Assembly: GCA_938743325.2 (NCBI GenBank)
Contig: OW568868.1
Span: forward strand, 744,001-808,000
Length of the DNA: 64,000 bases
Origin: Pycnococcus provasolii
Lineage: Eukaryota > Chlorophyta > Pseudoscourfieldiophyceae > Pseudoscourfieldiales > Pycnococcaceae
Reading direction: 5' to 3'
In this document: positions 38,301 to 44,430 of the stretch, piece by piece
Numbering within the stretch: position 1 is the stretch's first letter
Layout: the number at the start of each line of letters is the position of its first letter
Translations under genes and position numbers: made by a program
The notes under the pieces: generated by a model
What the model was told of the DNA's origin: nothing
Databases searched by the model: none
Seen by the model: only the letters and a program-made list of their open reading frames with translations

Positions 38301-38304
38301 TTGA
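35302..38304 (+). CDS. Ammonium transporter fused to two class III nucleotide cyclase domains
   Basis: 1000 residues from ATG 35302 (or 35275). Residues ~1-370 are an Amt/Rh-type channel with about 11 membrane segments: F-M-Q-A-G-F-M-L-L-E-A-G-S, A-G-G-T-T-V-H-V (first pore His, with the preceding Asp), W-F-G-F-N-G-S and V-G-V-H-A-V-A-G-A-W-G (second pore His). Two cyclase homology domains follow. CHD1 (~393-600) has both metal-ion aspartates (V-E-T-D-I-A-N-S-S and E-G-D-A-F) but lacks the Asn/Arg transition-state pair. CHD2 (~635-925) keeps Y-F-G-D-M-V-N-T-S-A-R but its metal site is altered (H-R-E-R-F in place of G-D-x-F). Together they could form one active site, as in C1/C2 adenylyl cyclases. 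Probable ammonium sensor producing cAMP or cGMP; the nucleotide is not deducible. Confidence 0.88.
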   Translation: MANGKYHGEVFYRLACASTVIFMQAGFMLLEAGSARIKHSRSVLVKNIAGACLSFISWATVGAFIGNEHGNIDDPGFVSLAIGAGFCATASTIVSGAIAERTRIEAYLVFSMFFSALVYPICLRLVDWAGSWNLHMHDCSFHDAAGGTTVHVAGGVAAGVFAKLVGPRLGRFGTQATNVHGHNAAYVALGTFILMYSWFGFNGSAAVLSLHENNANAMETAESIFLSTLFAAAAGPIGSELYLLSRKRRLVLDPGDLCNGLLAGLAAITAGCDVIPVHTSILVGASGAALATAVNYTLKNNRIVDDVVGAVGVHAVAGAWGTLCVGFCGKEATPKQFLIQLLVTLLIGAYSAFTTGAFYLAFDRAGMHFRASAKDEVNGLDGRFEGTATEIKPPEGVVTIVETDIANSSSLWSGHPMEMSAAQEIHDMIMRECMAQHRGYEVATEGDAFCIAFGNTIDAASFCLDVQRKMSAAKWPNALETAIAAQQHTDENKINGLLIRMAIDTSWCQRTMHNTFGTFHYRGKAIKTTAQMLECMPDGGMTLMTHRVHRKVFSMTTAMDSAFIIHLGRYDLHAKTSSKRKSVGLFALLPREHAKRLHAASRIVVGERKDSGFIHAPGVDMQAIASVEGFGGRIEKKVAMVFVTIIDRTKAHHPAIDRVGSYENLSDIDNAASPTLDNRFETPDNSVRGASLYTSMVTSSFRRISKLSQVWPTSVSPTSPPSGGGSSNDLTALDDEDLTSTTATHRESVNYVGSIMRETLKEFNGYFCQEHRERFMFAFENPRDAILWAMACSDAVDIRSKSLTIQPTSLAIGIHYSTPRQIRPHDTSGRADYFGDMVNTSARVASRAADKVSSCGGSVVMLTKLSLLAADLDSAGSWWQNSVKCTSCGVTKLKGIKELHELYVLERYSANGTFISEDESGVEFSRVEKALREAMDKIARSNDAGFEDSDSDVSELENVVSHTSPYASARSSRSKVNLATGLSLARLRNEMRTISSDDMV

Positions 38305-38642
38305 TGATGAGTATCAACTTGAGTAACATGTTCCCGTAAGAATGCATCTGTTGTTTTTGATAGAACTACATTTCAACCAGCGGATCCAACCAGCCTTAAG
38401 TTATAACCCTAAACTAAAGGTAACTCAACCCTAAACTTAAGATTAACTCTTACCCCTAAACCCTAAACCCTAAACCCTAAACCTCCTCTTGACCCCTCTC
38501 CGGACTCCGGTATTCGCGGGGCCGGGGAGAGCTCCTCAGGCAGGGGCCGGGGCCGCAGGGGGTTGATTTTATCATTTTTGAAGGGTCCCCCGAATCGATT
38601 AGAATATCTAAAATCCCACACGACGGTAGCACAGCACACAAG
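38305..38642. repeat. Interstitial telomere repeat and flank of the Ginger-like element
   Basis: Contains four exact CCCTAAA units at 38454-38481, preceded by degenerate copies from ~38405. This is the plant-type telomere unit. No gene seen in the 338-bp gap. Confidence 0.85.
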
Positions 38643-38836
38643 TGTAGCGGCCACCTAAGGTAGGTGGCCCCAGGCCGGTCTGGCTGGCCTGGGGCCGTTC
38701 CTGCATGCCCCAGACCCTCTCTCCACCCAGGCAAAGCCCCAGACCCTCTCTCCACCCAGGCACGGCCCCAGATCTTATCTCCACCCAGGCACGGCCCCAC
38801 AGCGTCGCCATTCTCAGGCGCGGACTCACGCGGACT

Positions 38837-38952
38837 CACAGCGACGGCGGTTCAGGGCGCAGCCTCACAACGACGGCGGTTCAGGGCGCAGCCTCACAGC
38901 GACGGCGGTTCAGGGCGCAGCCTCACAGCGACGGCGGTTCAGGGCGCAGCCT
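38837..38952. repeat. Four 29-bp tandem units inside the left end of the Ginger-like element
   Basis: Units start at 38837, 38866, 38895 and 38924, each beginning CACAGCGACGGCGGTTCAGG (the second differs by one base). The right terminal repeat contains only one unit, so the array expanded on one side after the ends were formed. Confidence 0.85.
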
Positions 38953-39049
38953 CAGCAGTTGGCGGCGCGCAAGAAGGTGTGGAAACGCTGCAATGGAGGG
39001 GAGAGGAAGAGACATCATTAGTGTAGACAAACACGTTTTTTCCACACTA

Positions 39050-39430
39050 ATGATGGCGGGCGCCAACCTTCCCTTACTGCCAGAAACTCTGAGCGACGTT
39101 GTTGTCGCCGAGGTCGAGTCGGGTGATGATGCCGGAGCATCATCAACTAAGCACACGGAGCCGGAATGGTTCGGAGCTTACAGGGATGGTGGAAGCGACA
39201 AGCACTACATGCCTACTGATGGAGCTTTGGGGAAACACTATGTCGCCATGGTGAAACACGACGCGATGAAGCAAAGAACGAAAGGGGCGGGTGGATACAT
39301 ACCTAACGACCTATATGTATACGCTTTCGAGAAGTTGATGGGAGGCGCCGCGGGCGCGGGCACAACGGCTGCAATCACCGTGGCTGGGGTTCGGGAGGGG
39401 GTACTAGGCACATGTTTGGTAGTGCTGTAA
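39050..39430 (+). CDS. Possible small protein inside the Ginger-like element
   Basis: 126 residues from ATG 39050. It reads A-N-L-P-L-L-P-E-T-L-S-D-V-V-V, E-P-E-W-F-G-A-Y-R-D-G-G and H-Y-V-A-M-V-K-H-D-A-M-K, then a Gly/Ala-rich hydrophobic end. The open frame extends upstream through the terminal repeat. Composition is protein-like, but no family is recognised; it could be a captured gene fragment. Just upstream (about 39012-39055) the DNA can fold through CATTAGTGT/ACACTAATG. Confidence 0.3.
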   Translation: MMAGANLPLLPETLSDVVVAEVESGDDAGASSTKHTEPEWFGAYRDGGSDKHYMPTDGALGKHYVAMVKHDAMKQRTKGAGGYIPNDLYVYAFEKLMGGAAGAGTTAAITVAGVREGVLGTCLVVL

Positions 39431-39489
39431 TCAACACGTCAACACGTCAACAAGTCTATCCACCTACGCTGCCACCTACGTTGCCTTAT

Positions 39490-40110
39490 CTATGTCTGAG
39501 CGAGCGTCCAGTTTAGGCAGCACCCGTTCCGATGGCACACCCTTGAGCAAGCCGTCCCAGCGAGCGCGCATGGACAGCGTGTCGGCACACATTTTCTTCC
39601 CCTCACCGTCCTGCACCTGCACCCAACACCACTGGCGGCAGCGTGGCGAACGTTCGACGCGGCTGCAAGATCGCTTAGCGAGATTCGCGTCCCGCCCACT
39701 GACGCCATGGCCTCGTCGATCGTGGCGAAACCGAGGTCATCTTGGTCTGCGGTGCCTTCGAAACGCGCGAGCCCGTCGCCGAGCGTGTGCTTGCCGTCCA
39801 CCACGCCGTGCTTCGAGATGACGGTGTAGCGTCCCCTGCCGTGCGACTCCTTCACCATCACGACGTCGTGCTGCCGCGCAATCGAGCTGCGGTTGACACC
39901 CTCCTCGACGAGCCTGAGCAGGGCGAGGTCACCCACCTCAAGCGCGTTGATGCTAGCGAGCGCACGCTGCGCGCGCCTCTCCACGCCCGCGATGTATGCA
40001 AGTTGGTTCACTCTTGACTCCTCCCTGAAAATGCGGAAGTGCTCCGGTGTAACCTCGCCTACGTGCAATGTTGGCAGAGGCGGTGGCGGCGGCGGAACGT
40101 CGGGTGCCAT
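39490..40110 (-). CDS. Integrase-like C-terminal Cys-rich protein of the Ginger-like element
   Basis: 206 residues from ATG 40110. After a Pro run, the central part (G-D-L-A-L-L-R-L-V-E-E-G ... G-R-Y-T-V-I-S-K-H-G-V-V) resembles the small beta-barrel that follows the catalytic core in Gypsy/Ginger integrases. The end is a Cys-rich module, C-R-C-R-T-V-R-G-R-K-C-V-P-T-R-C-P-C, then C-S-R-V-C-H-R-N-G-C-C, similar to the CXC-like tails of integrase-derived proteins. No DDE catalytic core or HH-CC zinc finger is present, so it cannot transpose alone. Confidence 0.5.
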   Translation of the reverse strand: MAPDVPPPPPPLPTLHVGEVTPEHFRIFREESRVNQLAYIAGVERRAQRALASINALEVGDLALLRLVEEGVNRSSIARQHDVVMVKESHGRGRYTVISKHGVVDGKHTLGDGLARFEGTADQDDLGFATIDEAMASVGGTRISLSDLAAASNVRHAAASGVGCRCRTVRGRKCVPTRCPCALAGTACSRVCHRNGCCLNWTLAQT

Positions 40111-40563
40111 GGCCAGTAGAGTGTGGGTGGTGTGATTCGACCACCCACAAGGCGGGAAACTCTGCACTCGACGACGGTATGAGGCATAGCCTCAGCTCCA
40201 ATATACGCCAAGGCTGTGCCCCGTTAGCAGAAGAACCTGAGGCTGCGCCCTGAACCGCCGTCGCTGTGAGTCCGCGTGAGTCCGCGCCTGAGAATGGCGA
40301 CGCTGTGGGGCCGTGCCTGGGTGGAGATAAGATCTGGGGCCGTGCCTGGGTGGAGAGAGGGTCTGGGGCTTTGCCTGGGTGGAGAGAGGGTCTGGGGCAT
40401 GCAGGAACGGCCCCAGGCCAGCCAGACCGGCCTGGGGCCACCTACCTTAGGTGGCCGCTACACAAGCTGCCAGCTGTGCTTTGCTTCGCGTGTTTTTGCT
40501 GTTTTTGCGATCTTCCACTCGTAAGTAAGTACGTACAGTACTACCTTTTTTGTTTTTTTGATC

Positions 40564-41400
40564 ATGCTGTCCTCGGGATATCGCGCCGCTCACCTCAGGA
40601 GCGCACCTGCGTTGACGGTGCCGCGCAGGCGCGTGTGCCGTCAACGCAAAACGTGCGCAGCCACGCCGTCGCAGCAAGCCGCGGCGGCATACGCCGCGAA
40701 GGGAGGGGCGATAGGGAAAGGGGCTGGTGCTGCTGTGGCCGGCAAAGCCAATTTGGCGGGAGCCGCGTCGGCGGTGAACCCTGGTGCCGTCGTGGGTGTC
40801 GCACTTGTCGCTGGTGTCGTGGCTGTCGTCATGAACAACTCAAACAAGTCGGGCGGTACGCAGCGCGTCAAGATTACCTCGACGACCATGGCTAAGAAGC
40901 CGACAACCAAAGCTCAGAAGGCTTATATGGAGGCGGATATCATGGCAGCGGAGGCGATGCTTACGTACGAGACAGCGCAGGCTGCTGCGAACCGTGCAAA
41001 GGCGGAGGCGGAAAAGGCTTCGGCGATCGCGGCGGAGACGGCTGCTGTGGCAGCGGTGGCTGGCCAGCTTGCAGTTGCCGCGAGCCTCAAGCGCACTGCG
41101 GCACGTGACAAGGCTGCAGCCGCGGCTGGGGACGATAAGTTGGTGGAGAACTTTGGCGCTGACTGGTCCGCGCCCCTGGCTGCGCGCGTAGAAGACCGCC
41201 GTGAGTGGATTGCCAAGGCGAAGGCTGCGGCGACAGCCGGTGGACTTCGCACGGAGGAGGGAAAGGCTGCCGGCACGACCGCCGTTGTGGCGAGTCGAGA
41301 GGCGCGTGAGCGCAGCCTGCGCGTGCTCGACCGGCAGACGTGGATTGGAAAGTACAAGGCGTCGCTCACAAACGGCGGCCTTCGTGCAGCGGAAGCATGA
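40564..41400 (+). CDS. Ala-rich, probably plastid-targeted protein of unknown function
   Basis: 278 residues from ATG 40564. The basic N-terminus (R-A-A-H-L-R-S ... R-R-R-V-C-R-Q-R-K) resembles a plastid transit peptide. One hydrophobic segment (V-V-G-V-A-L-V-A-G-V-V-A-V-V-M) lies near residue 80. A long Ala/Lys/Glu helix covers ~115-190. The C-terminus has two copies of a W-I-x-K-x-K-A-x-x-x-x-G-G-L-R unit. No family recognised. The Ginger-like insertion ends 102 bp before the ATG and may influence expression. It converges with the next gene. Confidence 0.55.
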   Translation: MLSSGYRAAHLRSAPALTVPRRRVCRQRKTCAATPSQQAAAAYAAKGGAIGKGAGAAVAGKANLAGAASAVNPGAVVGVALVAGVVAVVMNNSNKSGGTQRVKITSTTMAKKPTTKAQKAYMEADIMAAEAMLTYETAQAAANRAKAEAEKASAIAAETAAVAAVAGQLAVAASLKRTAARDKAAAAAGDDKLVENFGADWSAPLAARVEDRREWIAKAKAAATAGGLRTEEGKAAGTTAVVASREARERSLRVLDRQTWIGKYKASLTNGGLRAAEA

Positions 41401-41525
41401 GTTGTTGACGAATGACCTTTATGAAAGATGTGTGCTGCGTGTGTAACCACGTCCGTTTTGGGTTTTGTTTTTTTTATATAATCCTCCTTGGGTTACACGG
41501 AAAGAAAGAAACAACAAAAACTCGC

Positions 41526-42149
41526 TTATACAGAGAATGGCTTGATGCACGCGTCACCGCACTCCGACGCGAAGAATTCATCCGCCTTTTTCAGGTATCC
41601 GATGACAGTGTCGTTGTTGTAGATGGTTTCCTCCGGCTGCCACTTGTAGACGACGTTCGGGTCGTCCAGCGCGCCGCTCTTCTTGAACTGCACGCTCGCG
41701 CCGAGCTTAGCCTTGAGCATGACGAGCCAGACACCGCCGTAACCCTTGTGCGCGTACTTGTAGTTATTCTCCCACGGGTCCGCGAGCGCGACGAAGTCCG
41801 CGTACTTGATATCGTCACCCTTTCCGTTGAACAGTTTATCGAGCATGGCCATCAGCGCTCTGGTGTCGTTGACGAATTCCTCGGTTCCTTCGGAGAATCC
41901 GCCACCCGCCAAGGCAGGTTGCGGCGTGGCGGTTGCGATGGCCATGCTGACGGGTATTGAGGCGATGCCCGTGAGAAGGGAACGGCGCCGGCTTGAGGCG
42001 CCACCATCGCTAAGATCAACGCTGCTCGCCTTCGTCGTCAAACCGGTGTGACAACGACGCGATTGGCCTTTGAGACCTTTGAAAGAAACACGTTGTGCAG
42101 CACGCCTGACGCTAACGTTCGTCATATGCGTGGAAGTGGATGCCAACAT
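41526..42149 (-). CDS. Predicted Tat-targeted thylakoid-lumen protein
   Basis: 207 residues. The N-terminus is bipartite: ~50 Ser/Arg/Thr-rich residues, then S-R-R-R-S-L-L-T-G-I-A-S-I-P-V, a twin-arginine signal ending in P-A-L-A before G-G-G. This targets the chloroplast and then the thylakoid lumen. The ~120-residue mature domain includes Y-A-D-F-V-A-L-A-D-P-W-E-N-N-Y-K-Y and Y-G-G-V-W-L-V-M-L-K. I do not recognise it as PsbP, PsbQ, Psb27 or a pentapeptide protein. A photosystem-linked role is inferred only from location. Confidence 0.65.
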   Translation of the reverse strand: MLASTSTHMTNVSVRRAAQRVSFKGLKGQSRRCHTGLTTKASSVDLSDGGASSRRRSLLTGIASIPVSMAIATATPQPALAGGGFSEGTEEFVNDTRALMAMLDKLFNGKGDDIKYADFVALADPWENNYKYAHKGYGGVWLVMLKAKLGASVQFKKSGALDDPNVVYKWQPEETIYNNDTVIGYLKKADEFFASECGDACIKPFSV

Positions 42150-42456
42150 GGTGTCTAGTAGAAGTATGTTAAACTTTACTGTAGAGTGATTGAGATATCC
42201 ACCACAAGCAAAACGACTTGCTTGCGCGGTTTGTTTCTTGGTCGTTCCGGGTAGTCAGTCGCACGCACCCGGACAGAAAGGGGTTCAGCCCGTTCAGGAG
42301 ATTATTGGGATAAGATTCGGTTGGACTCCCTCGCTAAAGTTTTTTTTTAAGTTTTTAGGCGAACTTTGTGTTTAGGGGTTATGTTTAGGGGTTACGTTTA
42401 GGGGTTTCTTAGTCCTAGCTAGGGGTTTCCCCCAGGTGTTTCCCCCCTTCGGTCGG
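42150..42456. other. Intergenic with GTTTAGGGGTTA repeats
   Basis: Three tandem copies of a 12-bp GTTTAGGGGTTA-like word at about 42368-42405 precede the retroelement remnant. No gene seen. Confidence 0.55.
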
Positions 42457-42573
42457 TTTTAGGGGGGGCCAGTATTGCCAATGAAGGTCATCTTTTACAC
42501 AAACCGAAATTAAAACCAAAAGTAGGTCTCCTGCTCCAAGTACCAACTATAGTCAACAGGGAGGGAGGGTGGG

Positions 42574-42742
42574 AGGTTGTTTGCGAAGCAAGCAACCAAC
42601 AGCAAGAGTGGATACGCGCGAGCAGCCTTAAGGGAGAGGCCGCCGGAGGGTCTCGAGACCCGCCGGGCGGCCGCCCAGAACCAGCTGCGCGAGCGACTCC
42701 CCCTAATCAAAAACCCCAATTAAACAAGTAGAACTGAAGATT
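42574..42742. repeat. Left copy of the 169-bp direct repeat (A2)
   Basis: Base-for-base identical by eye to 44176-44344. The ends are not TG...CA, arguing against an ordinary LTR. On the plus strand it begins AGGTTGTTTGCGAAGCAAGC. Confidence 0.9.
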
Positions 42743-42802
42743 TTAGGGGGGGCCAGTATTGCCATCATAGTCACGTATCTCCACGAAGAGGAGAGACGAG
42801 TG

Positions 42803-43117
42803 TCACCAATCGACGCGGTTGACGCAGTGCGCCGCTCCGCCGTCGATCTCCTCCCATGCTCCCAGCTTCAGGAGGCGTGACGTCTCCGCCTCCATGAAGC
42901 TGTTTTCCTCCTCCGTCATCGACGTTAGGCTCGCGCCCAAGTCGTACGACGGGGGAGGACCGTTCGTGAATGTGATCGCCACTCCCTTGGCAATCCAGTG
43001 CAACAGCTGCGGGCCCGCGCCGATCCGGCGCCACTCCTCCAGCTGTTCCCTGACCTGAGCGGCCAAGCGACTGCCCACGCGATCGCTCGTCCTCAGTATG
43101 CGCTTCCCCAGGCACAT
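42803..43117 (-). pseudogene. Reverse transcriptase N-terminal fragment, DIRS-like
   Basis: 104 residues with S-R-L-A ... L-E-E-W-R-R-I-G-A-G-P, L-L-H-W-I-A-K-G-V-A-I-T-F, then E-A-E-T-S-R-L-L-K-L-G-A-W-E-E, corresponding to the segment before the catalytic YxDD in DIRS/PAT RTs. A stop follows at C-V-N-R-V-D-W and the catalytic blocks are missing. Confidence 0.6.
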
Positions 43118-43193
43118 CCGTTGTTATTCCTTCCGTTCCTTCCGTTCTCGCCAACCGCCCTCCAACCCTCCCCCAGCTGCGCAGCATGCGCCG

Positions 43194-44012
43194 CTAAGGT
43201 TTATCCTTTTTGTTGGTTGCCACCGACTTGACAGCCGCTTGCTTGGCAATCTGAGTCGCCCTGTTAGAGCGGATCTCTTTCTGGATGCGGGTGGTTCGCT
43301 TCGAGCGCGGTGGGTAGGCGGTCGTCTCCTCCAGCAGCTGTGCCACTGTGGCGTCGGCCGTCTCCTTCGTAATGACGGTACGCGGTCCCTTGTTCGCTAC
43401 GAAGAAGTCTTCCAGCTCCGCGGCGAGCTCCAGGACGCCTGTGAGAGTGTTGCGCGTGCGCTCCAGAACGGAGTCAATCCTCGCGATCTTCTTGTTCAGC
43501 TCGTTGAAGCGCGCCAGCTTCTCTTCGTCTCCTTCTGGATCTAACGGTTTCCCGTCGTCTCCGCGCTCGACGTCCAGGTTCTCTTCGACGTAAGTCGCTA
43601 GTTCCTCCACTCGGTCGTCAGTCTCCTGCTGAAGACTCAGCACTCCGAGTTCCAGATATGCGCTGACACTCACAATCGATCGGAAAATCCACGCGTTATG
43701 CGAAGACGCGTGTCCCTGTTTCACCGATTCCACCTCTAGGTGCTGAAGAACAGGGTTCGACGGCAAGGAAAGCAGTGTTGGCTTGCCACGACGCGGAATC
43801 CCAGTCGTAGGTAGCGACTCCGCGTGGCGAGCGTCCGGATAGCTGGCCGGCACCACGTAATCTAACGTAGGCTCGCCTCCTTCTTCGGCCGCTTTCTTGC
43901 CCTTCTGCTCTGCTTCTGCAGCTGCACGGCGCTCCTGCGCTAGCGCAATCTCCAGCTGCAATATTTCGCGACGAGCTTCCAGAACCTCGAGTTCGTTCGG
44001 CGCGTCACCCAT
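43194..44012 (-). CDS. Gag-like protein of the retroelement
   Basis: 272 residues, mostly helical and charged: an N-terminal Glu/Ala/Arg coiled coil, a central L-P-S-N-P-V-L-Q-H-L-E-V-E segment, a long helical region (A-R-F-N-E-L-N-K-K-I-A-R-I-D-S-V-L-E-R) and a Lys/Arg-rich C-terminus. The position between the 5' repeat and the RT fragment, and the lack of catalytic motifs, support a structural (gag) protein. No zinc knuckle is seen. Confidence 0.45.
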   Translation of the reverse strand: MGDAPNELEVLEARREILQLEIALAQERRAAAEAEQKGKKAAEEGGEPTLDYVVPASYPDARHAESLPTTGIPRRGKPTLLSLPSNPVLQHLEVESVKQGHASSHNAWIFRSIVSVSAYLELGVLSLQQETDDRVEELATYVEENLDVERGDDGKPLDPEGDEEKLARFNELNKKIARIDSVLERTRNTLTGVLELAAELEDFFVANKGPRTVITKETADATVAQLLEETTAYPPRSKRTTRIQKEIRSNRATQIAKQAAVKSVATNKKDKP

Positions 44013-44175
44013 TAATCAATCGATTAAGAATCCAACAGTAAACTTCCAATCGAAGGTTGCTGATGTTTCGATCTAAACGTAGGTATTCAGACCGTTTCGG
44101 TACACGAACTACGTCCCTCGAAGACGCGTTCGGCGTGTGTTCGACCTCCCACTACTCGCGTGTAGTGCGGCTGTT

Positions 44176-44344
44176 AGGTTGTTTGCGAAGCAAGCAACCA
44201 ACAGCAAGAGTGGATACGCGCGAGCAGCCTTAAGGGAGAGGCCGCCGGAGGGTCTCGAGACCCGCCGGGCGGCCGCCCAGAACCAGCTGCGCGAGCGACT
44301 CCCCCTAATCAAAAACCCCAATTAAACAAGTAGAACTGAAGATT
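44176..44344. repeat. Right copy of the 169-bp direct repeat (A1)
   Basis: Identical by eye to 42574-42742. It ends 86 bp before the ATG of the cation-exchanger gene, so the remnant probably lies within that promoter. Confidence 0.9.
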
Positions 44345-44430
44345 AGGGCTAGGGACTTAGGGTAAAAGTCGGTTGCGTTTTGCGCTGCTACCATAACCTC
44401 CTGCCATCCGCCATCCGTCGACGGATCGGC

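Larger units (their letters stand above)
38643..40462. mobile_element. Ginger-like DNA transposon, probably non-autonomous
   Basis: 1820 bp with terminal inverted repeats of 225 bp (38643-38867 and 40238-40462) that I read as identical, flanked by the 4-bp direct repeat CAAG (38639-38642 and 40463-40466). The ends begin TGTAG and finish CTACA. Long TIRs, a 4-bp duplication and a TGTNR start fit the Ginger1 group, whose transposase resembles retroviral/Gypsy integrase. Inside is a minus-strand gene with an integrase-like C-terminal Cys-rich domain but no DDE catalytic core, so the element looks deleted. It sits 102 bp upstream of the next gene's ATG. Confidence 0.8.
42457..44344 (-). mobile_element. 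DIRS/PAT-like retroelement remnant with split direct repeats
   Basis: On the minus strand the order is A1 (44344-44176, 169 bp), gag-like gene, reverse-transcriptase fragment, B1 (42764-42741, 24 bp), A2 (42742-42574, identical to A1), a 93-bp gap, then B2 (42480-42457, identical to B1). A1...B1-A2...B2 is the split-direct-repeat arrangement of PAT/Ngaro-type tyrosine-recombinase retroelements, which are known from green algae. The RT fragment also resembles DIRS-type RT. No tyrosine recombinase or RNase H is present. Against this, the B repeats are short and not contiguous with A2. Confidence 0.55.

Noticed and set aside
38837-38952. CRISPR-like array
   Set aside because: Units are directly adjacent with no spacers and lie in a transposon end in a eukaryotic genome.
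42771-43187. 138-residue minus-strand frame in the retroelement
   Set aside because: A different frame of the RT fragment with Gly/Arg-biased composition; the RT motifs are in the other frame.
42574-44344. Ordinary LTR retrotransposon
   Set aside because: Repeats lack TG...CA ends and no target duplication is visible; the extra B repeats and RT type fit DIRS/PAT better, though not proven.
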